64,000 bases of DNA from Trematomus loennbergii (taxonomy: Eukaryota; Chordata; Actinopteri; Perciformes; Nototheniidae): the NCBI GenBank assembly GCA_012861695.1, contig JAAOOA010000145.1, forward strand, positions 217,501 through 281,500, in the 5' to 3' direction. Numbering within the stretch: the first letter of the stretch is position 1; every line of letters begins with the position of its first letter. The notes below the pieces were generated by a model. It did no database searches. It saw nothing but the letters and a program-made list of their open reading frames with translations, and had not been told where the DNA came from. The translations under genes were made by a program, and so were the position numbers. Of this stretch, positions 34,793-49,100 are shown in pieces.

Positions 34793-35847
34793 CAGGGGCG
34801 TCGGACCTGAAAACATTCGGGGCTTAGCCCACAGTAGCGGCGGCACTACAGTGGCATTTTTACTGCAACACTCCCCACACACACACACACAGTACACCCG
34901 CGACTGTTACAATGAATGCTCGATAATCAGCTCACGGCATATAGGCAGGGGTAAAGTGGTATTTTTTGTGAGTGGGGACCTCACCTCCTCTAGGGGGGTC
35001 CGGGGGATGCTCCCCCGGGAAGATTTTTTTTTAAATATGTAAGTTAAAAGCATCAATCTGGTGCACTTTGAGAGCAAAATGAAGAGATCTATGGATACCT
35101 CTCTCAACACCCATATGAAGCAGAACTGTAAACAGATGTACTTTTTCTTTATGGATATTTTACTAATCACTCCCATTTAAACTCTATTCTTGTTTTACTG
35201 CCATATAGTATTTCATAACTGTTTTTCCTTTATTCTCTTATTTTTTTATAACTATAATGATCATATGAAGGTGTGCCGCGGAAATAATCTTTTGATAATT
35301 TGTGACCAAACTTAGACTAAAGTTATGTATCTAAACACTCAGAGAGTCCTTTAGCTCACCTGAGTCTCTCAGTCTGAGAGGAGAGGACTCTCCTCCAGCT
35401 TGTTGTGGAACAAACAGCTCCATATGTCCGTTAGTGCAGCTAGCTAACCAGATGCTAACACACGTCCATGCTGGCACCGGTCCCTCCCATAGATATATAT
35501 AAACATAAAATAATATATCTATGGTCCCTCCCTCCCCCTCTCTCCCTCTCTCTCTCCCTCTCTCTCTATCACACTAAATGCGCTATTGCCACAACACACA
35601 CAGAGCCGAGTTTGAATGACACAAGCACACGTTTATTTCCATGCAACTCTCTGATTGGTCTGGTGTCATGCCTCTGTTGCATTCACTGAACACGGGAAAT
35701 TACAGTGCTGCCGTCCTCTCTTGTGTCATGATGAGGTTCACGTAAAGCACGGTTAATGTATTATATTATTGAGGGAGAATTGTCCGGGGCTACAGAAAAA
35801 ACATTCGGGGCTAAAGCCCCGGATGCCCAGGCCAGGCGACGCCACTG
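34793..35847. mobile_element. hAT-type insertion with perfect 8-bp target duplication
   Basis: CACATATC at 34785-34792 is repeated at 35848-35855. The element ends CAGGGGCGTCGG / GGCGACGCCACTG are imperfect inverted repeats. Unit 3 has the empty site (GATACACATATGTTTACTG near 56126). 1055 bp, no transposase frame, so a non-autonomous and recent insertion specific to unit 2. Confidence 0.88.
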
Positions 35848-35855
35848 CACATATC

Positions 35856-36606
<751 letters not shown>

Positions 36607-36626
36607 TTATCTCTCAGACTGAGAAG

Positions 36627-39600
36627 ATGAGTGATTTACAAGATGAGGAAGAGGACAAATCTTCAGTCTCCAGCTGTCTGTCTCTGAAGAGTGACCGGTC
36701 TATGGGTCTTCCTCCAGTCTTCAGTAATGAACCTGGACCCTCAGACACAAAGTAAGAGTTTCTACTGTAAACTGACCTGAAGAGGATCCAGTTTGTTGGT
36801 ATCTGATCATCTAAACTGTTTAATGAAACCCAGTAGAGTACATTAACAAGTTGAATTGATCTCTTGCTTCTTGTCATCATCAGAGATAGTAAATAATCTA
36901 CTAGTGAAATCATCCTCACACTCTACATCAGGGGTAGCCAACACGGTGCCCGCGGGCACTTGGTCGCCCGCAGGGGCAACGTGAGTCGCCCGCGGGGCAT
37001 GTTCTAAAAATAGCTCCCAAGCAAATCCAAAATGTATAAAATACACAAAACAAAAAGGAAATGTAATTAAAAGAATCTACCGTATGCATAAACGAAACCT
37101 AAATCATAGCGAACTCTATCTACTTACTACAACTCTATATCTATCTAACACCCCTTCTCCCCCACCCCCACAATGAATATCGACCAATCACGTTCTTGCT
37201 TGATTTGCGGGACCAGCGTTGCAGTCCGGAAGAAAAGGCACCTCCCGCTGATTTTCCTTCTGGCAGAATCAACACATCAGCCCCATTGAACAGCCTATCA
37301 TGCCAGCCTATACAACACACGGGGGGCAGAGCTTTACTCTGTGTGTTGCAACTTGCATATATATTTATTGCACTTGACGCACACACACGCATGGCGTAAT
37401 TTCCACCTGGGACAGGGGGGAAATGTGCCCCGCTCTTTTCGAAATCCCGTTTGTGTCCCCCACTTTAAACATATGTTTATTATTATTTTTAACGCAAGCC
37501 GTCATCGCCACGGAGGAGCACACAGCGTCTGTTAGCGAGCGAGACAGAGGAGGGAGGGAGGGAGGGAGGGAGGGAGAGAGAGAGAGCGAGCGAGCGAGAG
37601 AGCTAGGGAGGGAGGGAGGGAGGGAGGGAGGGAGAGAGAGGAGAGCTAGGGAAGCACACCTTTATCTATTTAATATAGATAAAATAAGAAATCATTCCAA
37701 TGTGTATAGGACAGTAAAAGAACAAAAACAGTATGAAAGGAGTGATTAGTAAAATAAGCATATAAAAAGAAAGAATGCTAACGAGGTACATAAGATAAGA
37801 ATAAACCAGTTTAAATGATTTGTTATTGGTTGTGATCATATTCTAAAGATGTTTGGATTATTGAAAAGTATACAGCTCTCTTTCATCTGAGTGTTGAGAG
37901 CTGTATCCATCAATTCATGCTGTGCTCAAAGTGCACCAGATTGATGCATTTCACTTCAACATTTAAAAATAATCTTCACGGGGGTGCATGCCCCCCGACC
38001 CCCATAGAGGAGGTGAGGACCCCCCTAGAGGAGGTGAGGACCCCCCCTAGAGGAGGTGAGGACCGTCCACCCCCAAATAAGCAGGTTAAATAATTAAATT
38101 GCATGCATGTTCTTTTAGTAAACACTGCAAACGGGTCCCACAGACCCAAACAGCACACAAAGGTTAAAGGTCAGCATATCATAATGTTAAAATGTGCTAA
38201 ATATATACACTGCAAAAAGAAAGAAAAAAGAGGAGTAAAAGTAGCCCCCGACTTGTTTTATTTTTTAAAAGTAGCCCTCACCCTAAAAAAGGTTGGTGAC
38301 CCCTGCTCTACATGTTGGACTTTGTGTTAAATTAAGCAAATAAAATACAAATATGTAAAACGTTTCACACTCGAATGAATTTAACAACAGAAACCCACAA
38401 TCACGACTCAACAACTCTAAACATCTTTAATAAGGTGAACAGTCATAGATCAAAAGCTGCTCTTTAAAAACTAATGATGTTTAAAACATGTGTTGTTTCC
38501 ACAGACAGAGAGCAGGTCTACGGTCTCCATGTGGTCTCTGAAGAGTGACGGTCTAGGGGCCTCCAACTTCAGTAATGAACCTGGACCCTCAGACACAAAG
38601 TAAGAGTCTCTCCTGTAAACTGACCTGAAGAGGATCCAGTTTTATGTAATCTAATATATAAACTGTTCTTTAATGATCATGTGAGCAGTTTGTAAAGGGA
38701 AAACGCAGCAGAGTAAGCTAACATTATCTAAGGATATTTCAATATGCAATTATATTATCATTGTATCTGTGTATAAAATGGTTTTAAATAGCAACAATGT
38801 TGATAAATTCTGATTTAAAAACTATATATATGTCCAAAACATTATTTAACTACTTGGGCATATCTATGATATGTCTTTTTAAGATGTTTATTAATAATAG
38901 TGATAACCTGGTGAGCTGGTTGTGTTTAGCATTAGCAGATAAAACAGAGTTTTGTGATCACATGTAGAGTCAATACAAAGACCCAGATCCGTGCCTGGCA
39001 ACACGAAGGAAGTGAAGATGTTAAATTCATATCACCTGCGTTTCGTGCAGCGTGACACATTTCAACTTGAGTGTAAAGTTTGTGACGCTCTGTTACAAAA
39101 ACCTGTCAGTGTTGAGATTGTGCTCCTGGGTCTCTGACGGTCTGAGGGGAATCAGAGAGGAGAACAGAGCTCTACAGCAGCTCATATTCAATCAGGGTTA
39201 TTCATGTTCCTGTATAAACCAGAGACTGTCTGTGGTGCTAACAATATAGTGACTGCTGTACTTATGACTTCATGAAGTTACTCTGAGTGTTGATGGAGCA
39301 GCTAATGTTAGCCTAGCTTTAATCAAACCCATCTCTTCAGAAAAAACATTTAAAATGTTATGCTCGTTGTGTTGGAGACAGACCTGACAAAGCATTAACT
39401 CAGGCTTTTTACAAATCAGTATCATTCTGTTGTTATTTAGGCATCCTTTCCATATGTTTATTTCTATGAATTCACAGCAGATTCTATGCAAGTTGGGTTT
39501 ATAGTGTACCAGGTTAATACAGCTGTGTGTAGATACAGGGAACATGTGCTCCTCTGGGTCATGAATCCAGACAGGATGCTCTCTGGTTTTATGATCATGT

Positions 39601-42600
39601 GAATTGTAAGCTATCTACCTGATCACAAGGGTATATATTATATAGACCTTTTTTTAAATATCAAACTAGAATTGCCCCCTTGTTGTACCTTTGGTGAGAA
39701 TCAGCCCTCTGAAGTAAAGTGCTATAAAGGATGTGTTCCTCTCCACAGAGGGAAGAGGAAGAGTGGTGTTCCTGTGGAGGAGCAGCTGTCCAGCTGTGCT
39801 CTGTGTCAGGACGTCCTGAAGGATCCAGTCTCTACCAGCTGTGGACACTGGTTCTGCAGACAGTGCATCACCTCATACTGGGAGCAGAGACCTCCATCAG
39901 GAGACCCCTCCTGTCCCCAGTGTGGAGAAAGATCCAGAACCAGAGCTGGCCTGCAGACAGCCAGTCAGACCAGCTCTGTACGAGGTAAGAGGCCGAACTC
40001 ATGCAGCGTCTTATTCCTCTTCCTGGTTCATTTGTTTTTTTATTAGGTATTCTGTTGAAGAACATAGACATTAAAATGTTTATAAAACATTTAAACTCAG
40101 TCTGTTTTTATTAGTTTTATTGTTATTCTCAAAAGCATTTCCTGATTCTCTCCTGTTTCCTTCTCTTCAGCAGATAGTGGTCTGCAGGAGGTTTTAGATG
40201 AACATAGGCTCAGTCTGAGGAGGAGATGTGAACGTGTGACTGAAGGAACTGATCAAAGTGAAACCCTCCTCAACAGGATCTTCACTGAGCTCTACATCAC
40301 ACAAGGCCAGAGTGAAGAGGTTAATACCCAACATGAGGTGAGGCAGCTGGAGACAGCTTCCAAGAAAGAGACCCTCCATGACACTCCAATCAAGTGCCAG
40401 GACATCTTTAAAGCCTTACCTGACCAACAGACTCTCATCAGAGCGGTCCTGACCAACGGAGTCGCTGGAGTTGGAAAAACCTTCTCAGTGCAGAAGTTCA
40501 CTCTGGACTGGGCCGAGGGTTTGGAAACCAAGATGTCAGTCTGGTGATCCCGCTCTCCTTCAGGGAGCTGAACCTGATCAAAGGTGAGCAGTACAGTCTT
40601 CTCAGGCTGCTCCATGTTTTCCATCCAACCTTACAGAAGGTCACAGCAGAGCAGCTGGCTGTCTGCAAAGTGCTGCTCATCTTTGACGGCCTGGATGAAA
40701 GCAGACTTTCTCTGGACTTCAGAAACAATGAGGTTGTGTCTGATGTCTCACAGAAGTCCTCAGTCAACGTGCTGCTGACAAACCTCATCAGGGGGAAGCT
40801 GCTTCCCTCGGCTCTCGTCTGGATAACTTCCAGACCTGCAGCGGCCAATCAGATCCCTCCTGAGTGTGTGGACAGGGTAACAGAAGTACGAGGCTTCACT
40901 GACGCCCAGAAGGAGGAGTACTTCAGGAGGAGATCGAGTGATGAAGACCTGTCCAGCAGAATCATCTCTCACATCAAGAGCTCCAGGAGCCTCCACATCA
41001 TGTGTCTGATCCCAGTCTTCTGCTGGATCACTGCTGCAGTTCTGGACCACATGTTGACTACAGACCAGAGAGGAGAGCTGCCCCAGACCCTCACTGACAT
41101 GTACTCACACTTCCTGCTGGTCCAGACCAAGAGGAAGAAGCAGAAGTATGAAGAGGGACATGAGACGAGTCCACAGCAGCTGACGGAGGCTGACAGGGAG
41201 GTTCTTCTGAAGCTGGGGAGGCTGGCGTTTGAACATCTGGAGAAAGGAACATCATGTTCTACCAAGAAGACCTGCAGCGCTGTGGTCTTGGTGTCACCGA
41301 GGCCTTGGTGCACTCAGGAGTTTGTACAGAGATCTTCAAAAGAGAGAGAGTGATCTTCAGAAAACAGTCTACTGCTTTGTTCATCTGAGCATTCAGGAGT
41401 TTCTGGCTGCAGTCTACATGTTCCACTGTTACACCAACAGAGACACAGAGGTACTGAAGGACTTCCTGCAGGAGACTGGCCCTATGAGAACAGTAAAAAC
41501 AGTGATCAGGATTACCCATCCCTGGATGTCTTCCTAAAGGGAGCCATGGAGAAATCCCTCAGAAGTGAAAATGGCCACCTGGACCTGTTTGTCCGCTTTC
41601 TCCACGGCCTCTCTCTGGAGTCCAACCAGAGACTGTTAGGAGGCCTGCTGGGTCGCACAGACAACCGTACAGAAATCATCCAGAGAGCCATCAGAGGCCA
41701 GCTGGGTTGCACAGACACAGAAACATTCATCCAGAGACTCTTAGGAGGCCTGCTGGGTCGCACAGACAACAGTCCAGAAACCATCCAGAGAGCCATCAGA
41801 GGCCAGCTGGGTCGCACAGACAACAGTCCAGAAATCATCCAGAGAGCCATCAACAACCTGAAGGAGATGAGCAGTTAATCTCTCCTGACAGGACCATCAA
41901 CATCTTCCACTGTCTGACAGAGATGAAGGACCACTCAGTTCATCAGGAGATCACAGAGTTCCTGAAGTCAGAGAACAGATCAGAGAAGAACTCTCTGTGA
42001 TCCACTGCTCTGCTCTGGCCTACATGCTGCAGATGTCAGAGGAGGTTCTGGATGAGTTGGACCTGAGAAGTACAACACATCAGGTGAGGGACGACTGAGA
42101 CTGATTCCAGCTGTGAGGAACTGCAGGAAGGCCAAGTAAGTCCAGATGTGATTAACTTTATAAACTAATGTGGATCAGAAGTTTAATTATTCAAATAAAC
42201 ACTATAACATTTCTGCTGTTTAAATACTGAGAGCAAAATAAACCAACACTGTTCTTCTATTTATTTATAATAATAGTTAAACTGAAGCGTTTCTCTCTTC
42301 ATATTGAGTGATGGAGGCGACATGTCAAACACATGAAGGACTCTAGAGGTTTCTCAGCATGTGATCACACCACACAGCAGGACTTACAGTTATCAGTTAT
42401 TATTACTTTCTAGTAGTTTCTTTATCATTAAACACACACACGTTTTTATCACAATGTGTTAGAGTTTAAAATAAGATCTATATCATATCCCACCAATACC
42501 AGAGTTATGTCTTAATACTCATATAGTGAGAACATCTGATGGTATTCAGTTTAAAATATTGAAACTTTATTGGTTTGTTAACTGTGTTTGTGTGCACAAT

Positions 42601-45600
42601 ACATTTCCAGATGCTCAGAGAAGACAAACATCCATCATTCACATCTAAATATTAATTAACATTTAAATATGTACATCTCTAATATTGTCAAGTGATTTAT
42701 TTAATTTCTGTTTCTTTGGTAACAGTCAGTGACAGCAGGAGCACAGACATGTGATCAGATCACACTGACAACACATTACACTCTATTATCATATATTATT
42801 ATATATAAAATGGACTAACAGCAAATCTCAATCAGAACATATGTCAAATATTTTTTCATCAAATGCTTGAGGTCATTATGTTTCCTCTTTTTTAACACAT
42901 GTTGTAATATATGTGTTATTATAGACTTGCTCGCTGTGACTCTCAGAGACTCACTGTGAAGTCGTGGCCTCAGCTCTGAAGTCTGACCCTCCCATCTGAG
43001 AGATCTGGACCTGAGTCAGAACACTGAAGGATTCAGGAGTGGAGCTGCTGAGTTCTGGACTAAAGAGTCCAAACTGCAGACTGGAGGCTCTCAGGTCAGT
43101 TCACTGACTGAACTTCATCTGTTTGTATTTATCATTTTCTGAATTTGAAAAAATAATTAAATTTTTCCATTTTTGCTAATGACTGAATATTGATCAGAAT
43201 AACAAAGAGAAGGTGAATGTGTGAGGGAGAGTGTTTGAGCTTCCACAGACTCACTCTGTGCTCCATGAGTCAGTGGAGATGCTGTCAGTACTGATGAGCT
43301 GTGAGGGAGATGAAGGAGTTGTTAAACATCTGATCAAAGTTAAAGTTCCAGATTATCAATGGATTGTTTCTACATCATCTCTGAGATTAAAGGTCTCCTA
43401 TCATGCAAAAGTCACTTTGATGTCTTTCTACATCACCATGTGTCCCCGGTGTCAGGAGACTCACAAAGTGTCAGGAAACAAACCCTCTCTCTTTTCCTCC
43501 GTACCCACATCTCTAAAAACGGGGGAACAACGGAGCTGATCCAGATTTGCTGCGTCATGACGGCATTACTAAAATGTGGGCGGGCTTTACACCAACGGGC
43601 CAATCAGAAACGTTGCTGTCAGAAACAATGAGACGTGTTCTGGAAGTAATATGGTCTGTGTTTACATTAGCATGCTAACACTCAGAGCTAACCTGTACTG
43701 GAGAGAGCATGTGTGAAGAAGCAGGAAATAAGGAACTCACCTTGTGGTAAACCTGAGAGAGAGAAAGAGTTTGAGCTCCATACTGTTTCAGAGAGAATCC
43801 TTGATGTGGTTTGGAACATGATATGGAGTTTATCACGGCAGCATTTAGCTGAGTTTCTGCTGGTAGAATTCTGATCAGGCATTAGCTCCACCTCCTTTTT
43901 TTTTCAAGCTAAGGACCCGAACCTGCTCTTCTCTAACAGCTGGAACAGAGGGATATGAGGGATTTCTAAAATGCATGATCTGTTTGGTATTTTGAGCAAA
44001 ACACATCATAGACATGTTTTTATATATTTGTATATATCTGAGACCCATAATATATGCCTAAAATAGCATGATAGGAGACCTTTAAAACCCTGTTTAACTC
44101 TGAACAGATTATTAAACCTGGAGTTATTTCAAACAGGAACATTGTTTTCTAAAGTTACATCATGTTTTCTTTATTCAGACTGGAGCTGCAGTTTGTCAGA
44201 GATCAGCTGTTCTGCTCTGATCTCAGCTCTGAAGTCCAACATCCATCTGAGAGATCTGGACCTGAGTGAACGCTCTGAAGGATTCAGGAGTGAGCTGCTG
44301 AGAGATCTTCTGGAGAGTCCAGACTGCAGACTGGAGACTCTCAGGTCAGTTCACTGACTCTCTGTTACTGCTGGAGATCTCATGTTTCATTAGTTATTCA
44401 ACCTGATTCTTCTACATAATTAACTTACATCTATAAAGTTTAAATGTTCTTTTATTCATACTTTCATTTGTAGGTACTAAAGTAAGAACTGCAGAGATAA
44501 ATGTTGACTGATTCTTAAAGGAACTGTAATAGATGTTAGTTGTAAAAGTAAATCTATGTTTTTAATATTTAGTAAACGATAACGTCTGAATAAAGTTCAT
44601 CTGAAGTAATATTAGTTTTACAGGATAAAGTTACTTTCTGAAGAAGACATGTTTTTGTTCCCATTCATTTCAATGTTGAGTAACACATCTGATTATAAAC
44701 TGATTTGTATCCTCATCATGTTTTCTTTATTCAGACTGAGGAGCTGCAGTTTGTCAGAGATCAGCTGTTCTGCTCTGGCCTCAGCTCTGAAGTCCAACAT
44801 CCATCTGAGAGATCTGGACCTGAGGAACAACTGCAGGATTCAGAGAAGCTGCTGAGAGATCTTCTGGAGAGTCCAGACTGCAGACTGGAGACTCTCAGGT
44901 CAGTAAGGGGTCTCTGCTGGTTCAGCAGTATTGTATGAACCACAGGGAGGTGTTTCTCTCACTGGGGAAACAGATCAGTGATGTTACCCACTGACTGCAG
45001 GCTCTTTCATTCTTCCATCAACTATAGAAGGCCAGCTGAAATGCAAAGCCACACTTTAGTAATCAACTCTCTAACAGACATATGGGGTTTTACAGAAGAG
45101 TGGGAAAGGTAGTCTGTTCTTATGGGATGTTTTTAGTTTCTAGCCCAGGGGTGTCCAAACTGCGGCCCGGGGGCCAAATGCGGCCCTCGGAATCGGCCCT
45201 CAGCAAATTCTGAAAGTATAATGAAATATGGCCCACACATGAAACTTCTGCTTGTCTTGTATTGTACTTCTTAAATATATATGTACACATATATTACACA
45301 GTAGTATTCATGTGTTAATAAGCCCACCTTTAAAATAAATTCAGTCAATTAAAGCTGAAAACATTTCTAACAAATCTAACTTGATAAGAAAAAAGCCCAA
45401 TAACTTATTGTTATAACAAGCGTGAAATAAACCCTTCATATTTCCTGTAATTATAATCAATCTGAAGCTCCTGTTTAAAGGAATGAGCTGCTGACAGAAT
45501 AAAGTAAACCCTCTGGAGAGCTGGAGCTGTTTTGTTTCTTAAAGCATCTTCAAGTAACAAGCATCCTTTACCTTCATTTGATTGAGTTTCCTGACTTATA

Positions 45601-46150
45601 ACTGAACTTATGAGGCAAATACCTCTAGAGAGCGGCCCAGACCTTTATATATTTTTCTGTATGTGGCCCTCGGTGAAAAAGTTTGGACCCCCCTGTTCTA
45701 GACCAATGACTGGTTACTTCCTGTCATGCAGCTGAGAGCTGTGGCAGGCAGTCGTAGTGTTTGCAGAGAAGATATGATGGGATGTAAAGCATGAGATCAG
45801 GACTCTGAAGCTGACTCAAAGAACTAACACTTATTTTAAACTGGATCTAAACTGTTGGATTGTGTTCGTCTCTACAGGATAGGAATAGGAGAGACGATCA
45901 GAGCCACGATCCAGAAGACCTGTGAGTACTGAAACCATATCCTCCATTCATCAAGATAGTAAACTCTTTAATGGAGCGTGACCTCAGAGGAAAACAACAC
46001 TCTTCTTTCTCTCTTCATCATTTTATGTTTCTCTTTTTTATCATCATCATTATTCTCTCTCTCTCCTTCTCCTCTCAGGTGACATGAAGACACACAGAAA
46101 GGTGACGTGTGAAGTTTATTTATTGAGGTTTCAACACGTTTTCTGGTGTT
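36627..46150 (+). CDS. NLRC3-like receptor, unit 2 (RING-FISNA-NACHT-LRR), frameshifted
   Basis: Paralogue of the unit 1 gene without the LINE. Exons: 36627-36751 ([10 protein letters not shown]...GPSDT), 38505-38599, RING 39749-39984, FISNA-NACHT 40171-42135, LRRs about 42926-43094, 44180-44344 and 44736-44899, terminal exons 45878-45921 and 46079 onward. It shares with unit 1 the lost A at 40525-40527 and at 41361-41364. It has its own losses: two single bases in exon 38505-38599 (95 bases instead of 105 in unit 1, which also includes a replacement), one in GAAAGGAACATC (about 41250), several in the LRR exons, and nine in the penultimate exon. As given the gene cannot yield a full protein without correction. 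It has one LRR exon fewer than unit 1. Confidence 0.85.
36929..38305. mobile_element. hAT-type insertion in NLR unit 2 intron
   Basis: The 8-bp target duplication CTCTACAT (36921-36928 and 38306-38313) is perfect. The ends CAGGGGTAGCCAAC and GTTGGTGACCCCTG are inverted repeats. Units 1 and 3 lack it. The interior has (GGGA)n (about 37549-37650) and a tandem AGAGGAGGTGAGGACCCCCC repeat (38007-38062). No intact transposase. Confidence 0.9.
38505..38599 (+). CDS. NLR unit 2 second N-terminal peptide exon
   Basis: Homologue of 9551-9655, acceptor TTTCCACAG, donor GTAAGAG. It reads VSMWSLKSD and [10 protein letters not shown] in parts. Its length of 95 is incompatible with the phase 2/2 pattern, owing to one-base losses at AGCAGGTC and GACGGTC. 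Confidence 0.75.
39749..39984 (+). CDS. NLR unit 2 RING finger exon (intact)
   Basis: 236 bases: K then [51 protein letters not shown] and a tail ending TSSVR. All eight RING ligands (C3HC4) are present and phases fit both neighbours. This is the reference for judging the LINE-disrupted unit 1 and frameshifted unit 3 copies. A RING ahead of FISNA-NACHT suggests ubiquitin-ligase activity coupled to NLR sensing (inference). Confidence 0.9.
40171..42135 (+). CDS. NLR unit 2 FISNA-NACHT-helical exon
   Basis: Walker A GVAGVGKT at 40458-40481, Walker [10 protein letters not shown] around 40670-40699, winged-helix signature [17 protein letters not shown] near 41375-41425, then four 18-residue repeats and the RNCRKA end. 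It is about 97-99% identical to unit 1 by eye outside the repeat array, with the same two A-run losses. Near 41868-41880 five bases are missing relative to unit 1, creating a TAA. Confidence 0.87.
41645..41857 (+). repeat. Four-unit 54-bp coding repeat, NLR unit 2
   Basis: Units at 41645, 41699 (51 bp, in-frame three-base loss), 41750 and 41804. In frame they read [53 protein letters not shown] and [18 protein letters not shown]. Confidence 0.93.
42310..42800. other. Extra intron sequence in unit 2
   Basis: It is absent from unit 1 (site near 14206). No inverted repeats or target duplication seen, so this may be a deletion in unit 1 rather than an insertion. Confidence 0.5.
42926..43094 (+). 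CDS. NLR unit 2 LRR exon 1 with several one-base losses
   Basis: Homologue of 14324-14497. ACTTGCTCGCTGTGACTC, GACCCTCCC and GAGTCAGAACACTG each differ from unit 1 by lost bases, so the LRR frame is broken more than once. Confidence 0.75.
43389..44082. mobile_element. TTAA-target MITE in LRR intron, unit 2
   Basis: Same insertion as 14799-15500 of unit 1, with ends AGGTCTCCTATCATGC and GCATGATAGGAGACCT and TTAA on both sides. Confidence 0.75.
44180..44344 (+). CDS. NLR unit 2 LRR exon 2
   Basis: It encodes [26 protein letters not shown] and CRLETLR. Small losses at CTGAGTGAACGC and GAGTGAGCTG relative to unit 1. Confidence 0.75.
44736..44899 (+). CDS. NLR unit 2 LRR exon 3
   Basis: It encodes [29 protein letters not shown] and CRLETLR. 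It is shortened near GAACAACTGCAGGATTCAGAG. Its upstream intron matches that of exon 2 (555-bp spacing). Confidence 0.75.
45146..45695. mobile_element. hAT-type MITE (CAGGGGTGTCCAAAC ends), unit 2
   Basis: The fuller version of the unit 1 element at 17145-17468, with the same site and ends. Confidence 0.8.
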
Positions 46151-49100
46151 CCAGACAAATCTGCAAGCGTGGAGGCATTTTGGAAAATAAAGAAGAAGGC
46201 TGCAGCTGATGAGAGACTTCCTGTTAGCTCTCCTCAATATGAAATTAACAAAAACAATCAATTGTACTTAAAGCTTTTCTTAAGAAGAAAGATGTGTTGC
46301 ACATACACCTGCTGCTACCTACCACCACCTCCCACCCATCCCGGCACCAAAGAGGAGACTCCATCGACCCCAGATACCCCAACTCACTCTTCTTCAGGTT
46401 AGCTTGGAGCCCCGCCATTACCTGCCCCAACATCTCACTTTGAACGATGTAGTCATCCGGATATCTGCATACTGAGAGTGGGACGCAGGACGCGGTCAAT
46501 GAGCTGCTGGAAGGGGGTCCACTGGACTGGAGGGGCGCTTGGATCTGGTGATGCCTTGCTCTTCCTGAAAGGGGAGGACACCTATCTGCCATAGTTTTTC
46601 CACCTGACGACTGAGTTCGACATCGGGGGTTCCAGTTGGGGTGAAGAGACTCTGGGGGGCATCCGATGGCTCCTGAATAGGGGGGCCCTTGGAGTGTCCA
46701 ACCTAATGATAATAATAAGAATAATGCATTTTATTTGTAAAGCACATTTCATTGCTAAAAGTAATCTCAAAGTGCTACAAGGGCATAATATACTTTTTTT
46801 TTTTAAATAAACACAAGTTTAATAAAAGGCTTTAAAAAAAGAAATGTTTTTAGGCCCTTCTTAAAGGAGTCAGTGGTCTGTGGAGTCCTCAGTTTGTCTG
46901 GGAGGGAATTCCACAGGTGAACAGAAAGCCCCCCCATGGTGCGGAGTTTTGGTCCTGGGGGGGAAGCAGATGTTTGGTTGTAGAATGGAGGTTGCGTGTG
47001 GAGGTTTGTGAGGAGAGTAGTTCCTTGAGGTATGAAGGAGCGTTCCCGTGGATGCACTGATGGGTGAGGAGTGAGATCTTGTATTTGAACCTAGCTGGAG
47101 GGCTATTGGTGCCCCCTGTGGACCCAAAGAGACTCTTTTGGTTGGGGTAATGAGGTGAAAGTTATCTGCACCTATTAGTAGGAGAGGCTGCACTTTGGAA
47201 AAGAGGGAAGGGGAAGGCCTTGTAGGCGGAGATAGTGTTTCTTGAGTTCATCCACAGGATAACTCTACTCCACAAGTGAAAGTCTGTCAGAGGTGAATGT
47301 GTCTTTGAGGAGGAATGTTTTTCTTGGGATTGAAAGAGGGTTATATCTCAAAGGTCACTGAGGCTCCATTTCAGAATAATATATATGATATGTTTTTATA
47401 ACGATTGATCATGAAAGTGTTCTCAAAGCTGGTGAAGGTGCAGCTAGTTTGAATGACTTTGTATACTGCAGGTAGTGTTGAGATCTCCATATTAGGTTGA
47501 ATAATTAAAACGAAAGTTAATTATAATCAATTATAATCAATTATATTCTTGTATAACCCACAATGAAAATGCTTCATATTTTATGATTTTCTATATTTAC
47601 AGTATAAACAAAACAAGTGGTTTGTTCAATTGAGTGTGTAAGGCCTATTATGGTTTATGGGTGTCACTGATAAGAGAGGAGAGACAGTTTCTTCCCTCTT
47701 CCCTCACAGCAGTACACAGGGAGGGGGGCTCCTGACTTAAGGAGAAATACACTTTTAAATGTCACAACTGAATTGGCAGTTGAAGTTACAATTTAGTGTA
47801 ATAAATGTCTAAACTATGAATTAAGGTTTCAGATTAGAAAATGACCACCGCATGATATGTTTAGTATGATTGTAATGTTGTAACGAGATGGTAAAACCCT
47901 GTATACGTGTGGACCAATTTTCTTCAAATAAACTGATCCCACCTTTGGATTGGGACAACTTAAAGACATCTGCGCTCTCCTCTCCTGCTTGAAAGGTAAG
48001 ATTGCACACTGCCACACTCACACTTAGTATACTGTAGGGCCACACCTCAATACTGATACCAAATCCTTCGGGATCGCTTAAACAGATTTAGCGGGTCGTC
48101 TGAATTGAAACAGCAGTTAATTGAACCTGGTTCTTCAGGATTAATAGAGGTGAGATCTTGCTGACGTTGGTGGATCTGAGCCAAGCAGTAAACGTACAGG
48201 GACTCAATAACTTCTGTTAGGTCAATTAGTAGGTCTGAGTAATTTGCCGGAATAAATTATCAGCTCTCCCTATCCCAACAAAGGGGAGGACACCTATCTG
48301 CCATAGTTTCTCCACCTGACGACTGAGTTCGGCATCGGGGTTCCAGTTGGGGTGAAGAGAATCTGGGGGGCATCCGATGGCTCCTGAATAGGGGGGGCCC
48401 TTGGAGTGTCCAACCTAATGATAATAATAATAATAATAATAATGCATTTTATTTGTAAGCACCTTTCATTGCTAAAAGTAATCTCAAAGTGCTACAAGGG
48501 CATAATATACTTCTTTTTTTAAATAAACACAAGTTTAATAAAAGGAGTCAGTGGTCTGTGGAGTCTCAGTTTGTCTGGGAGGGATTCCACAGGTGAACAG
48601 AAAGCCCCCCCATGGTGCAGAGTTTGGTCCTGGGGGGGGAAGCAGATGGTTGGTTGTAGAATGGAGGCTGCGTGTGGAGGTTTGTGAGGAGAGTAGTTCC
48701 TTGAGGTATGAAGGAGCGTTCCCGTGGATGCACTGATGGGTGAGGAGTGAGATCTTGTATTTGAACCTAGCTGGAGGGCTATTGGTGCCCCCTGTGGACC
48801 CAAAGAGACTCTTTTGGTTGGGGTAATGAGGTGAAAGTTATCTGCACCTATTAGTAGGAGAGGCTGCACTTTGGAAAAGAGGGAAGGGGAAGGCTTGTAG
48901 GCGGAGATAGTGTTTCTTGAGTTCATCCACAGGATAACTCTAGTCCACAAGTGAAAGTCTGTCAGAGGTGAATGTTTCTTTGAGGAGGAATGTTTTCTTG
49001 GGATTGAAAGAGGGTGATATCTCAAAGGTCACTGAGTCTCCATTTCAGAATAATATATATGATATGTTTTATAATGATTGATCATTAAAGTGTTCTCAAA

